The translations under genes were made by a program, and so were the position numbers. The notes beneath the pieces are model-generated. The model saw only the letters and a program-made list of their open reading frames with translations. It had not been told where the DNA came from and made no database searches. Shown here one piece after another: positions 38,084-48,221 of a stretch of DNA of 64,000 nucleotides (position 1 is its first letter; each line of letters begins with the position of its first letter). This DNA is from Verrucomicrobiota bacterium (GTDB lineage Bacteria; Verrucomicrobiota; Verrucomicrobiia; Opitutales; Opitutaceae), in contig JAUWBD010000004.1 of assembly GCA_030605125.1 (NCBI GenBank), positions 1 through 64,000 on the forward strand. The letters run 5' to 3'.

Positions 38084-40150
38084 ATGCATCGCCGCCCCCT
38101 CCGCGTCCGTCTCGTGTCTCTCCTGATCGCGCTCGCCGTCGCGCCGCCGGCCTTCGCGACGAAAATCCTGTTCGTCGGCAACAGCTTCACGCACGGGGGC
38201 ACGCCCTACAACGCCGCGAACATCACCGACCTGAACGGCACCGGCCATGGCGGCGTGCCGGGCATCTTCAAGAAACTCGCCGACGAGGGCGGCTTCGCCG
38301 CGGTCGATGTGAGCATCGAGGCCGTCAGCGGCCAGACGCTCCAATACCACTTCGAAAACAAGCGCCCGCTGATCGACGCCGCGTGGGACTACGTGGTGCT
38401 CCAGGACCACAGCCTCCGGCCGCTAACGCTTCACGCGAGCGGCAACGTGCCGCTGTTCCGGCAGGCGGTGCAGGACCTCGCGGGGCTCGTCGAGGCGCGA
38501 AACCCGGCCGTGCGCGTGATGCTCTACACAACCTGGGCCCGGCCGGACCAGGTGCCGTCGGCCCGCTATCCGACCTTGCGCGCGATGCAGGACGATCTGC
38601 TCGGCAACTACGCCTCCGCCGCGGAGGACTTCGCGCTGCACGGGTGGGCGCCGGTGGGCGAGGCGTTCATGTGCGCGCTCGACCAGGCGGTGGCGCACGC
38701 GCCGGGCTCGGTGCCGCCGGGCGGCTTTACCTTGTGGGGGGGCGACAACTACCACGCGAACAACCACGGGCTCTACCTCTCCGCCCTTGTATTCTATGCG
38801 CGGATACTGCGCGCCGACCCCCGCCTCCTGCCGGAGGGCGCGGGCAGCGCCGCGGCCGGCCTGGGCATCGACGCCGTCCGGGCCGCCCGGCTCCAGGAGG
38901 TGGCCGAGGAGGCGACGCGGCCCGGGTTCGTGGCGCAGCCCGTGTCGCGGGTGTCCTTCGCCGGGCGCTCCGTGCGCTTCGCGGCCCGCGCCAACGACGG
39001 CGGCGTCGCCTACCAGTGGCTGCGCAACGGCGTCCCCGTCCCCGGCGCGACCGAGCGCGTGCTGGAGCTGCCCTCCGTCGGCGCGGGCGACGCGGGCCTC
39101 TACCGGGTCCGCGCGACGCACTTCCCGGGCGATGTCGTCGAATCCGCCGCGGCCACGCTCACGCTCGCCACCGGCTCGAGCGCCCGTTCGTGGTTGATCG
39201 ACCTGGGCTCGGCCACCGCGGGCTATCCCACCGCGAGTCCCGCCGCCGACGGGCGGCACTGGAACAACCTCTCGGCCTCGGGCACCGGCTCGACCCTGCC
39301 GGCCCTGGTGCTCGCCGACGGCACCACGCATCCGACGGCGTCGTCGCGGGTTGTGTCGTCGTTTTCCGGGACAAATCTGGATGGGCCGAACAACGAGGCG
39401 CCCGGCGTGCCGGCGACCGCGCGGCGGGATTCGTTCTACGTCACCGGCACGGGCGGCACGGGCACGCAAAAAAGCGGCGCCCTCCGCTTCCTCGGCCTCG
39501 ATCCGACGGCGAGCTACGACTGCACCGTCTTCGCCTCGCGGAACAACGTGTCGGCGCGCACCACGCGATTCACCTGGGGCGCGCTGGCGCCCGCTTTCGT
39601 GCTGGCGGGCAACAACTCCGCGACCCCCGCCACTCTCGTCGGCGCGGCGCCCGCGGCCGACGACACGCTCACGCTGACGGTCGAGCCCTTCGACGCGGCG
39701 GGCGTGGAGCAGGAGTATGGGTATCTCAACTACATGATTGTCACGGAGCGGATCCCGACGGCCGGCGCCTACGAGCTGTGGGCGAGCCGGCGCATGCTGC
39801 CGGAGGGCGCGTCGGCGCCGCCGGACGATCCCGACGGGGACGGCGCGCCGAACCTGCTCGAGTTCGCGCTGGGGCGGGATCCGCTCGCGCCCGAGCCGTC
39901 GGCCGACGGGATCGCCGTGGCGGTGGACGAGGCGAACCGTCTCGTCCTCGAGGCGCGCCTCGCGGAGGAGGCGGAGGAGGCCGTGGTGTGCGTGGTCGAG
40001 TTTTCGGCTGACCTCGTGACCTGGCGTTCTGGGCCCGAGCACTCCGTGGTCGAGGCGGCGACCCCGACCCTGCTCCGCGTGCGCGACTCCGTGGCGCTCG
40101 ATGCCGGCGGCGGGCGGCGTTTCGCGCGGCTCCGGGTGGAGCCGCATTGA
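38084..40150 (+). CDS. Secreted SGNH/DUF4886-like esterase with Ig-like and C-terminal calcium-type module
   Basis: A 688-residue protein. A signal peptide (LVSLLIALAVAPPAFA) ends near residue 24. Residues 25-270 are a DUF4886/SGNH-type domain: TKILFVGNSFTHGGTP with Ser34 in the GNSF block, WDYVVLQDHSL, and GDNYHANNHGLYLSALVF as the Asp/His block. An Ig-like domain follows (about 285-365, VAYQWLRNGVPVPG), then a beta-sandwich domain (about 370-560). The last 125 residues have DDPDGDGAPNLLEFALGRDP and end RRFARLRVEPH. It probably removes acyl groups from sugars. It is the first of several enzymes here with this C-terminal module. Confidence 0.8.
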   Translation: MHRRPLRVRLVSLLIALAVAPPAFATKILFVGNSFTHGGTPYNAANITDLNGTGHGGVPGIFKKLADEGGFAAVDVSIEAVSGQTLQYHFENKRPLIDAAWDYVVLQDHSLRPLTLHASGNVPLFRQAVQDLAGLVEARNPAVRVMLYTTWARPDQVPSARYPTLRAMQDDLLGNYASAAEDFALHGWAPVGEAFMCALDQAVAHAPGSVPPGGFTLWGGDNYHANNHGLYLSALVFYARILRADPRLLPEGAGSAAAGLGIDAVRAARLQEVAEEATRPGFVAQPVSRVSFAGRSVRFAARANDGGVAYQWLRNGVPVPGATERVLELPSVGAGDAGLYRVRATHFPGDVVESAAATLTLATGSSARSWLIDLGSATAGYPTASPAADGRHWNNLSASGTGSTLPALVLADGTTHPTASSRVVSSFSGTNLDGPNNEAPGVPATARRDSFYVTGTGGTGTQKSGALRFLGLDPTASYDCTVFASRNNVSARTTRFTWGALAPAFVLAGNNSATPATLVGAAPAADDTLTLTVEPFDAAGVEQEYGYLNYMIVTERIPTAGAYELWASRRMLPEGASAPPDDPDGDGAPNLLEFALGRDPLAPEPSADGIAVAVDEANRLVLEARLAEEAEEAVVCVVEFSADLVTWRSGPEHSVVEAATPTLLRVRDSVALDAGGGRRFARLRVEPH

Positions 40151-40163
40151 AGCGGGACGGCGC

Positions 40164-43100
40164 CTACTGCTCCAGCCAGAAACGCAGGCGAAAGAAGCGG
40201 CGGGCGCCGGGCGCGAGCGGGGCGGGGTCGCGAAAAACGACGGTTTCGGTGCCGTCGCCGTGGTCGATGGCGCCGGGCAGGAGCACGCCGTCGGCGGTCC
40301 AGCCGAGGAGGTCGCCGGAGGTCTCCGCCGCGCAGTGCAGCGAGGGGTCGTCGGTGCGGCGGCGCATGGCGATCACCAGATGCTCGGCGTTATCGATCAC
40401 GGCGATTGACGCGGCCAGACGCTCGCCGGCGGGGGACGGCTCGAGCGGAGGAATGCCGAGCGCGTATTCTACGAGGTTGGGCAGGCCGTCGCTGTCCGGG
40501 TCGGCGTCGGGCGCGGCCTCCGGCGTTTCGGGTGTAGCGAAATTATCGATACGCCACTGCGCGAAGGGGGAGAGCGGCGCGGCGACGATCTCGATGGAAT
40601 ACCAGATAGTCTCGGGGCGCTTCGGCAGCGAGACGGTGGCGCGGCGGACGCCGTCCACGGTTTGATGCGAAACCTGGAGGGCGGTGCCGAAATCGCCGCG
40701 GATATCCAGCTCGTGCGCGACGAGCCGGGCGCCCGGGGCGACGGGGAAGGAGATAGTGCCGGTGATGCGCTCGACGAGGCTCGGGGCGCGGCCGAAGTCG
40801 CGGATGCTGGACGTGTTGTCCCAGGGGCCCTGGCTCGTGGTCTCGGTATCGATCCAGCGGAGGAAATGGTTGTCGGCGTAGCCGGTCGTGGTGAGGAGCC
40901 AGCGGCTGCCGAGGGCGCCGGCGGGGGCGTCGCCGAGCGCGTCGGTGCGGGTGAGGACGAAGCAGGCCCAGTTGCGCTCGGGATGGGCGATGCGGTTGGG
41001 GCCGGTCATGCGGGCCGAGCCCTGGAGCTTCGGGGCGGTGGATTCGAGCGACACGCCGTGGCCGAGGTCGAGGGCGCCGTCGGCGGGCAACTGGCCGATG
41101 GCGGCCTTGGTCCGCGCGGCGCGGATGAGGACGCGGGCGTCGGCCGTCTCCCAGCGCAAGGAGCCGTCGCGGCTCTCGAGGGCGCCGGCCGGGGCCGTGG
41201 GGAGAACGGGCAGGGTGCGGGAGTCGGCGGGGCGGACGATCGGGGCGCGGCGCATGCCGATCGGCGCTCGGTAGGCGAGTTCGGGGGCGATGCCGAAATC
41301 GGTCGCGCCGATGGCGGCCTTCATCATCTGGCGGATCATCTCCTGCGCGGTGGCGTCGATGATGGTGACGGAGGCGCTGTGCGCCGGCGTGCCGTCGTGT
41401 TCGCTGGCGATGTGGCCGCGGTCGAGCATGGCGCGGGCGGCGGGCAGCGTGACCATCTTGGCGGGGGCGCGGGCGATGGTGAGCCAGCCCTCGTAGCCGT
41501 GGCGCCAGGTCATGCCGCCGGAGTCGCGGCCGTGCTCGTATTCGAAGCCTAACACGCCGGCCCAGCCCTGGAGCGCGCCGTAGGCCGCGAAGAGGGGGAA
41601 TCCCTCGGTGCCGTAGGTGTTGGGCGCGGGGTGGGCGTATTCGGATATCACATACGGCTTGCCCACGATGCGGCGGCCGGCGCGGTGGGCGATGGTGTTG
41701 GCGCCGAGATCGGGCTCGCCGGTCATGGGGACGTTGTAGGTGTGCCAGGGCGCGTGAAACGAGGTGGGGTGCTGCCAGTAGCCGTGGTCGTCGATGACGT
41801 CGAAGCCGGCGGCCTCCTGGAGCAGGTTCGGGCTCATGAGGCCCTGCGTGCCGAGGAGGAGGATGGGCGGAAGACCGGTGGCGGTCTTGATGGTCTCGCG
41901 CACGTGGCGGCGCATCGTCTGCCAGTAGTCGAGCTCGGTGTCCCAGAGAAAAGCGAGCCAGTCGCGCTGCACGCTCCGGAAGCGGGAGTAGAAGGCGTTT
42001 TTCGTGATCGGCTCGACGAAGGCCTCCGCCGCGAGGGATTCGCCCTCGGGCAGGCCGGCGAGCCCGCCGCGGCGCACGTAGATGTTGGCCAGCTCGAAGT
42101 CGCCGTCGATCAGCCCGAGCCCGAAGCCGATGCGGCGCGTTGTGGTGGTGGCGTCGGAGACGGTGAAGGTGATGGAGCAGGTCTGCCAGTCGCCGGTGCC
42201 GGTGAAGGTGGCGGAGCCGAAGACGGGGAAGGCGCCGCCGTGCAACTGGCCGTTGGCGGTGAATGTCGCGCCGGCGGGCGCCTTGGCGTCGAACCGGAGC
42301 TGGTAGGGCTCGCCGAAGAGCAGGGCGCCCGAGCCGAAGGTGCGGAAGAGGAGCGCGGAGCCCGCGGTCGGCACGGTGGCGGGGACGACGGAGAAGAGGA
42401 GCGAGTCCACGCCGGGGGCGCGCCCGTCGGGAACGTGCGTGCGCTGCGCCACGTCGCCGGACGGCATGGTCCAGCTCGTGGCGGTGGTGGCGGCGAAGTT
42501 GAAGGGGCCGTTGTTGTTGGCGGTGAAGAGCAGGTTGGCGGGATCGATGCCGGTGGGCTCGGCGGTCGAGGCGAGGCGGCCGACGAGGGCGTTGCCGACG
42601 CCGAGCGAAAAACCGGACAGGTAGATGTGGCCGGTCTGGGCGGCGAAATCGGTGACGGAGAAATTGAGCGAGGAAACGGGGGCGGGCGGGAAGCAGACGG
42701 TGAACTCCTGCCAACGCGACGTGAGCCGGAGCTCGGCGATGCTGTAGTTCACGGAGCCGGAGGGCGTGCGGAGCACGACGCGGAAGGGGCGGTCGGGCTC
42801 GCCCGCGCCGACCTTGCCGTGGAAGCGCAGCGTGTGGGCGACGTCGGTGTTCAGGGCGAGGCTCTTGCGGAGGAGCTGCACGTGGTGCTTCGTGCCGTTG
42901 CTTGACGGCTGGGTGACGTGGATGCGCAGCGCGGTGGCGGCGCCGGGACTATCGACCTCGGGCGCGGAGCCCGCCACCCAAGCGCCGGTGGCGGCCGCGC
43001 CCGTGGTGGTGTTGACCTGGAGTTCCCATGGATCGGCGATGGCGCTGCCGGGCGCGGGGGCGCCGGCGAGAAGCTGCGTGCCGTAGGCGGGTGTGCCGGC

Positions 43101-44237
43101 GGCGATGGCGTGCGCGCTCCAGGCGGCGCGGAGCGCGTCGTCGTCGGCATGGCGATTGCGCAGCCACTCGGTCCAGAGGTGGCGGAGTTCGCCGTGGTAG
43201 GTGGGAAATTCGGTGGCGAGGCGGTCGAGGTTGCCGCGCGCCCACTGGTCGATGAGGCCGTTCTCGTTGTTGATCTCGACGATCGAGACGGCGGGGTGAT
43301 CGCGGAGGCGGCCGATACCGGGGATGGAGTGGTTGAGAAAGCGCGTGGCGTAGTCGAGCTGCTGCTGGCGAATGTTGGCGGCGCCACCGGCGAGGTGGCT
43401 GAAGATCGCGACGCCCTTGAAGCGCTGGCGTTCGGGCTTCGGGTCGAGGCTCAGATAGCTGCGGGAAACGTGGAGATTGAGGTTGGTGTAGATCCCTTCG
43501 GCGGCGAGCGCGTCGATGAAGCCGCCGAGGCGGGCCATCTGCGAGGCGTCGAACTCGGTGAGGACGCTGTTCGAGAAGACGCCGTTGGGGCGGAGCTGGT
43601 CGATCTGGTGGAAGCGCACGAGGTTGATGCCGAACTTCGCCATGCGTTTGGCGACGACGGCGGCCTCGGCGGCTTCGGGAAAGGCCGCCGCGGCGCAGAT
43701 GTTGACCCCCATGAAACGGACGGGCTGTCCGGCGCGCAGCAGTCGGGCGCCGCTCGCGGTGAGGCGCACGCGGGCGTCGTGCGAGGGCCGGAAGTCGAAG
43801 GCGGGGCTGGGAGTGGTGTCGCCCCACGGAAGCACGAAGCCGAAGCGTTGCCGCGCGAAGAGGATCGGGGCGGAGCGCGGCCCCTCGGCGCCCGTGGCGT
43901 CGTGGGCGCGGACGGCGTATTCGTAGGAATGGTCGATGGGGAGCGCGGGCTGGCTCCAGAAGGTCGCGGTCGTGGCGCCATGCAATTGCCAGGCGGACTC
44001 GGCGGGCACGGCGGCGGAGGCGGGCACCTCGTGGCGGGACACGCGGTAGATGCGGTAGCCGGCGGGGACTTCGCCCGCAGAAGCCTCCCAGCTCAGGTGC
44101 ACGCCGTCGGCGGCGTCGAGGGCGACGAGCGCGGTGGGCGCGCCGGGCACGGCGAGAGCGGCGGCGGGGAGGACGCAGAGCAGGCAAGCGCGGATGAACA
44201 ACCACGCGAGACACGAAAGAGAAAGTGGGGCGGACAT
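40164..44237 (-). CDS. Multidomain clan GH-A-like glycosidase, two inserted beta-sandwiches
   Basis: A 1357-residue secreted enzyme (signal peptide about 1-29; start at 44237 chosen because it gives the best signal). A fibronectin III-like domain (30-128) precedes a TIM-barrel glycosidase. The acid/base motif EINNENGLID has Glu325, and the nucleophile region VISEYAHPAPNTYGTEG has Glu866. About 540 residues separate them, and that interval holds two CenC/CBM-like domains (about 400-550 and 560-725). The C-terminus has the DADPDSDGLPNLVEYALG module and ends RRFFRLRF. It is related to the products at 44389, 51655 and 54324. Its substrate is unknown. Confidence 0.75.
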   Translation of the reverse strand: MSAPLSLSCLAWLFIRACLLCVLPAAALAVPGAPTALVALDAADGVHLSWEASAGEVPAGYRIYRVSRHEVPASAAVPAESAWQLHGATTATFWSQPALPIDHSYEYAVRAHDATGAEGPRSAPILFARQRFGFVLPWGDTTPSPAFDFRPSHDARVRLTASGARLLRAGQPVRFMGVNICAAAAFPEAAEAAVVAKRMAKFGINLVRFHQIDQLRPNGVFSNSVLTEFDASQMARLGGFIDALAAEGIYTNLNLHVSRSYLSLDPKPERQRFKGVAIFSHLAGGAANIRQQQLDYATRFLNHSIPGIGRLRDHPAVSIVEINNENGLIDQWARGNLDRLATEFPTYHGELRHLWTEWLRNRHADDDALRAAWSAHAIAAGTPAYGTQLLAGAPAPGSAIADPWELQVNTTTGAAATGAWVAGSAPEVDSPGAATALRIHVTQPSSNGTKHHVQLLRKSLALNTDVAHTLRFHGKVGAGEPDRPFRVVLRTPSGSVNYSIAELRLTSRWQEFTVCFPPAPVSSLNFSVTDFAAQTGHIYLSGFSLGVGNALVGRLASTAEPTGIDPANLLFTANNNGPFNFAATTATSWTMPSGDVAQRTHVPDGRAPGVDSLLFSVVPATVPTAGSALLFRTFGSGALLFGEPYQLRFDAKAPAGATFTANGQLHGGAFPVFGSATFTGTGDWQTCSITFTVSDATTTTRRIGFGLGLIDGDFELANIYVRRGGLAGLPEGESLAAEAFVEPITKNAFYSRFRSVQRDWLAFLWDTELDYWQTMRRHVRETIKTATGLPPILLLGTQGLMSPNLLQEAAGFDVIDDHGYWQHPTSFHAPWHTYNVPMTGEPDLGANTIAHRAGRRIVGKPYVISEYAHPAPNTYGTEGFPLFAAYGALQGWAGVLGFEYEHGRDSGGMTWRHGYEGWLTIARAPAKMVTLPAARAMLDRGHIASEHDGTPAHSASVTIIDATAQEMIRQMMKAAIGATDFGIAPELAYRAPIGMRRAPIVRPADSRTLPVLPTAPAGALESRDGSLRWETADARVLIRAARTKAAIGQLPADGALDLGHGVSLESTAPKLQGSARMTGPNRIAHPERNWACFVLTRTDALGDAPAGALGSRWLLTTTGYADNHFLRWIDTETTSQGPWDNTSSIRDFGRAPSLVERITGTISFPVAPGARLVAHELDIRGDFGTALQVSHQTVDGVRRATVSLPKRPETIWYSIEIVAAPLSPFAQWRIDNFATPETPEAAPDADPDSDGLPNLVEYALGIPPLEPSPAGERLAASIAVIDNAEHLVIAMRRRTDDPSLHCAAETSGDLLGWTADGVLLPGAIDHGDGTETVVFRDPAPLAPGARRFFRLRFWLEQ

Positions 44238-44306
44238 GGGGGAAACCGAGGGACGGGGCGTCGTCATCAGTCGGCCGAGCCCGGGGCCGCATCAAGGGAC
44301 GGCGGC

Positions 44307-44330
44307 GGCGGGATTTTTCATTACGCGAAA
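44307..44330 (-). promoter_or_regulatory. Shared upstream motif, copy 1
   Basis: On the minus strand TTTCGCGTAATGAAAAATCC then CGCC lies 70 bases upstream of the 40164-44237 gene. It closely matches TTTGCCTAATGGAAAAACCC then GCC upstream of the 44389-48063 gene. The conserved core TAATGRAAAAAYCCCGCC suggests a common promoter or regulator site. Confidence 0.4.
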
Positions 44331-44357
44331 GAGGCGCCGCCACGCGGGCGCCGCCTC
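44331..44357 (-). terminator. Hairpin after 44389 gene
   Basis: GAGGCGGCG and a nearly matching CGGCGCCTC flank a 9-base loop on the minus strand, followed by TTTC. It could end the transcript of the 44389-48063 gene. The T-run is short, so this is tentative. Confidence 0.4.
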
Positions 44358-44388
44358 GGGAGCTCGATGCGGATGCGACGATCGTGGC

Positions 44389-47300
44389 TCAGGGCGTCAC
44401 ATACATCTCATACCAAGGCGTGAGCGGGTGGTCGGGCAGCGTGACGGTCGCGGTGCGCGCGGAGCCCGAGCCGGAGTAGCTGACGGCGAGAGCGGGCCCG
44501 AAGGGGTCGCCGCCGGCGTCAAGGGCGTGGGCGACGAGCGTGCCGGACGGCACGTTGAACGTGAGCTGGCCGCCGATGCTCTCCAGCAAGGTCGGGCTGG
44601 TGCCGAAGTGGCTGACGCTCGACGTGGCGGCGGTCGGGCCCTGGTTGGCGATCCATCGCACGAAGTGGTTGTCCGCGTATCCGGTGGTGGTGAGGAGCCA
44701 GCGCGTGCCGCTGGCGCCGAAGGGCTGGCCGGCGAGCGTGTCCTTGCGAGTCAGGACGAAGCAGGCCCAGTTGCTCGCCGTGCCTTGCAACTTCGTGCCG
44801 CCGGGGGAGGAGACGAACACGCCGTGCCCGAGATCGAGCGAGCCGGCGGTCGGCAGGTTGCCGAGAGCGGCTTTGCTCAGCGGGGATTTTATCAGGACGC
44901 GTTTCGCGGCGGTGTCCCACGCCAGTTGACCGGAGGCCGGGGAGTAGGGTGAAGAAGGCGAGGCGGCGGGCACGGAGCGGTGCGCGGGCACGTCGGCCGC
45001 GAGGTTTTTCAGGCCGACTGGCATGACGTAGGCGAGCGCGGCGGGCACGCCGAAGCTCATCGCGCCGATGTCGGCGGTCAGGGTGCGGCAGATTTTCTGA
45101 ATCGCGGTCTCCCGGTTCACGGCGGCGAAGGCGAGGCCGGAGAGGTTGCTGCCGACGTAGGGCGTGGCGACGTGGCCGCGGGCGATCATGGCGCGGGCGG
45201 CGGGCAACGTGATCATCTTTGCGGGGGCGCGGCCCATGGCGAACCAGCCCTCGCTGCCGCGGGCCCAGCCGATCACGCCGGTGGCGGGGTCGATGTAGTT
45301 TTCGTAGTCGAAGGTCATCACGCCCTGCCAGCCCTGGAGGGCGGCGTAGGCGCCGAACAACGGATAGCCTTCGGTGCCGTAGGTGTTGGGCGCGGGGTGA
45401 TTGTATTCGGATACCGTATACGGCTTGCCGATGATGCGCCGGCCGGCCCGGGCGGGCAGGGTGGTGGCGGCGAGGTTGGCGTCGTCGGCGCCCGTCATCG
45501 GACGGTTCCTGAAATACCAGGGGTTCTTCAGCTGGTTGGGATGCTGCCAATAGCCGTGGGCGTCGATCACGTCGAAGCCGGCCTCGGCCTGGAGCAGGGT
45601 GGGGGAGTATTCGCCCTGGGTGCCGATGAGGAGGGCCTGCGTCCCGAGCGTGGTCTTCACGTGCGCCTTCATGTCTTCCCAGAAGGCGAGCTCGGTTTCC
45701 CAGAGGAAGCGGACCCAGTCCGACTGCACCGCGCGGAAACGGCTCTGGAACACGTCGCGACGGATCGGCGCCACGCCGCCGGCCAGGCTCTCGCCGGACG
45801 GGAGCCCCACGGCGCCGCCTTCCTTCAAGGAGATGTTGGCGAACTCGATCTCCGCGCCGGTGGGCATGGCGCCGAGGCCAAAGGTGAACCGGGCCGGGAC
45901 GGTGGAGCTGGAGAAGTCGTTGTCCTCGCTGACGGTGAAGGCGACGGTGTGATGGGTCCACGTGGTCGTGGCGTCGAACTCCCGCGAGCCAAAGACCGGG
46001 TAGAAAAGGACGCCGCCCGCCTGGGAGTGGCCCTGCCCGTTGGCGACGAAGGTGCCGGCGACGGACGCCTTCACGTCGAAGGAGAGCGTGTAGGTTTTGC
46101 CAAAGCCGAGCGACCTCGCGCAGAGCAACGTGATGTCGCCCGAGGCGGGATTGGGACCGCGGGTCGTTTGCACGCGCAGCGAATTGATCGCGGTGGGAGA
46201 CGTCTGACGTCCGCCGGCGACGTAGGTCCAGGAGGTGGAGGCTCCGCTGCCGCCGGCGGCGCCGAGGGTCCAGTTCGACGGCAGGGAGTTGCCGCTGGCG
46301 GGGAAATTGTAGGCCGCGCTCGACGAGGTGAGAATGTTGGTGGCGCCAACGGCGGTGCCGGATTCGGCGGCGGCGTAGAGGGGCCCGAGAAACTCGTCCC
46401 CGGTGCTGAGCGAGAAGCCCGCGAGATGGATTTGGCCGGTCTGCGCCGCGAAGTCGGTGAAGCCGATCGTGCGCGTGCCGCTGTGGGTGCCGATCGCGGG
46501 GAAGGCGACGGTGAACTCTTGCCACTCGGAGCTGAGGCGGAACGAGGCGATGCTGTGGACGATGCTGCCGCTGCCGTTGCGCAACACGACGCGGAAGTCG
46601 CGCTCTCCCGAAGCCACCTTGCCGAAAAAGCGCAAGGTGTGGGTGGTGCCGGCATCGAGGGTGATGCCGTTGAGGAGGGCCTGCACGTGCCACTTCACGG
46701 CCGGCTCGGCGGTCGTCACGTTGATCGACAAGGCGTGGCCGGATGGGCTGCCGACGCTGGCTCCGTCCACCCACGAGGCCGTGGCCGCGGCGGGACTGAT
46801 GACCTGCACCTGCCACGGCGAGGAGACGGGACCGGGGTCGGCCGGCGACGCGCCCGAGGGTAGCGTGTCTTGGCCGTGGGAACCGGCGGATTGGCCTGAC
46901 CATGCGGCCGCGAGGGCGGTGTCGGTGCCGTAGCGGGTGGCGAGCCAGCTCGTCCACTTCGAGCCGAGCTCGGCGTAGTAGCTCGGGCCGGACGAGGCGA
47001 GCTTGTCCAGCCCTCCGGAGGCCCAGAAGGAGATGAGCCCGTCCTCGTTGCCGATCTCCACCAAGGCGACGCCGGGATCGTTCGCGTAGGTGCCCATGCC
47101 GGCGACGTGGTTGCCGTTTGGATACGTCAGGAGCTGTTGCGCGAAGGTTTTTTGGCGCGAGCGCATCGAGGGGGAGCCGGTGTCGGTGCTGAAAACGTCC
47201 ACGCCTTTGAAGCGCTCGGGGACGTTGCCGTTGTCGATGTTCGGATACTCGAGCAGCACGCGGAGGTTGAGGTCCACGTAGATGCCGTTCGCCTTGAGTT

Positions 47301-48063
47301 CGTTCACGAAATAGGCGAGCCGGCCCATCTGGGCGGTATCCAACGACTGGAGGCTGCCGTCGGCGAAGACGCCCTTGGGCGCGGCCTGGTCCATCTGATG
47401 CAGGCGGACGAGGTTGATGCCGAACTGCGCCATGCGGCGCGCGATTTTCGGGGCGTCGGCGTGGGCGGGGAAGCAGCCCGCGGCGGAGAGGTTCACGCCC
47501 AGAAAACGGATCGCGGGGCCGCCGGTGGAGCCGACGCGGAAGGTGCCGTTGGCGCCCTTGTAGATGCGCGAGGCGTTGGTGTTGCCGATGGGTGTGTTCC
47601 ATCCGCCGAAGTCGGTGGTGGCGCTGGTGGTGACGTCGTCCCACGGGAGCACGTAGTCGAAGCGTTTGAGCGCGTGCACGACGGGCGCGGTGCGGGGCGA
47701 CTCGTTGTTGCTGCCCGCGGTGTCCACGGCCGAGACGAAGTATTCGTAGGAGTTGAACTTGTTGAGGCCGGATTGCGTCCAATATGTGGTCGAGCCGTTG
47801 GCGGTCTGGCCCTGAAAGACCGGGACGGAGTCCCCGGGGCCTTTGCGGTAGATCTTGTAGCGGGCGATGCTGCCGGTGCCGCCGACGGGGGAGGGCGCCT
47901 GCCAGTCGAGGCGGACGGAGTCGGTGGTGTTGGCGACGTCAATGGCGACGAGCCCGGCGGGCGGGTTGGGGGCGGCGAAGGCGGCGAGGGCGCAGAGGCC
48001 GGCGAGGGCGACGGCGAGCGCGCGGAGGCGCGACGCGACGCGAAGGGTCGGACAGGGGTGCAT
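44389..48063 (-). CDS. Multidomain clan GH-A-like glycosidase, two inserted beta-sandwiches
   Basis: A 1224-residue secreted enzyme. Signal peptide (LRALAVALAGLCALAAFAAP) to about residue 31, a fibronectin III-like domain (32-130), then a barrel: RFLGVNLSAAGCFPAHADAP, acid/base VEIGNEDGLIS with Glu340, and nucleophile VSEYNHPAPNTYGTEGYPLF with Glu886. Two CBM/CenC-like domains lie between (about 405-555 and 570-750). It lacks the calcium-type C-terminal module of its neighbour and ends LTPWYEMYVTP, like the two smaller relatives. The LacI gene lies 158 bases upstream on the same strand. Confidence 0.75.
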   Translation of the reverse strand: MHPCPTLRVASRLRALAVALAGLCALAAFAAPNPPAGLVAIDVANTTDSVRLDWQAPSPVGGTGSIARYKIYRKGPGDSVPVFQGQTANGSTTYWTQSGLNKFNSYEYFVSAVDTAGSNNESPRTAPVVHALKRFDYVLPWDDVTTSATTDFGGWNTPIGNTNASRIYKGANGTFRVGSTGGPAIRFLGVNLSAAGCFPAHADAPKIARRMAQFGINLVRLHQMDQAAPKGVFADGSLQSLDTAQMGRLAYFVNELKANGIYVDLNLRVLLEYPNIDNGNVPERFKGVDVFSTDTGSPSMRSRQKTFAQQLLTYPNGNHVAGMGTYANDPGVALVEIGNEDGLISFWASGGLDKLASSGPSYYAELGSKWTSWLATRYGTDTALAAAWSGQSAGSHGQDTLPSGASPADPGPVSSPWQVQVISPAAATASWVDGASVGSPSGHALSINVTTAEPAVKWHVQALLNGITLDAGTTHTLRFFGKVASGERDFRVVLRNGSGSIVHSIASFRLSSEWQEFTVAFPAIGTHSGTRTIGFTDFAAQTGQIHLAGFSLSTGDEFLGPLYAAAESGTAVGATNILTSSSAAYNFPASGNSLPSNWTLGAAGGSGASTSWTYVAGGRQTSPTAINSLRVQTTRGPNPASGDITLLCARSLGFGKTYTLSFDVKASVAGTFVANGQGHSQAGGVLFYPVFGSREFDATTTWTHHTVAFTVSEDNDFSSSTVPARFTFGLGAMPTGAEIEFANISLKEGGAVGLPSGESLAGGVAPIRRDVFQSRFRAVQSDWVRFLWETELAFWEDMKAHVKTTLGTQALLIGTQGEYSPTLLQAEAGFDVIDAHGYWQHPNQLKNPWYFRNRPMTGADDANLAATTLPARAGRRIIGKPYTVSEYNHPAPNTYGTEGYPLFGAYAALQGWQGVMTFDYENYIDPATGVIGWARGSEGWFAMGRAPAKMITLPAARAMIARGHVATPYVGSNLSGLAFAAVNRETAIQKICRTLTADIGAMSFGVPAALAYVMPVGLKNLAADVPAHRSVPAASPSSPYSPASGQLAWDTAAKRVLIKSPLSKAALGNLPTAGSLDLGHGVFVSSPGGTKLQGTASNWACFVLTRKDTLAGQPFGASGTRWLLTTTGYADNHFVRWIANQGPTAATSSVSHFGTSPTLLESIGGQLTFNVPSGTLVAHALDAGGDPFGPALAVSYSGSGSARTATVTLPDHPLTPWYEMYVTP

Positions 48064-48164
48064 GGGGCGGGGTGGGGTTGAGGTTGTATCCGGTGAAGGC
48101 CTACGGCGTCCGGACGCACCCCTGCTAATGCCCCGCCCGCGCCCGCCTCAAGTCGCGGGTCGGG

Positions 48165-48187
48165 CGGGTTTTTCCATTAGGCAAAGC
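48165..48187 (-). promoter_or_regulatory. Shared upstream motif, copy 2
   Basis: The minus-strand core TAATGGAAAAACCCGCC lies about 100 bases upstream of the 44389-48063 start, matching copy 1 at 44307-44330. A GC-rich hairpin (CCCGCC/GGCGGG) abuts the T-run on the plus strand, so a terminator reading is an alternative. Confidence 0.4.
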
Positions 48188-48221
48188 GCCGGCGGGAGTG
48201 GCGCGCGGGCGGCGCCTCGCG

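Noticed and set aside
48129-48180. Rightward rho-independent terminator (GC stem then T-run)
   Set aside because: No rightward gene ends here; the sequence lies in the leader between two leftward genes and part of it is shared with the other glycosidase leader, so a regulatory role is more likely.
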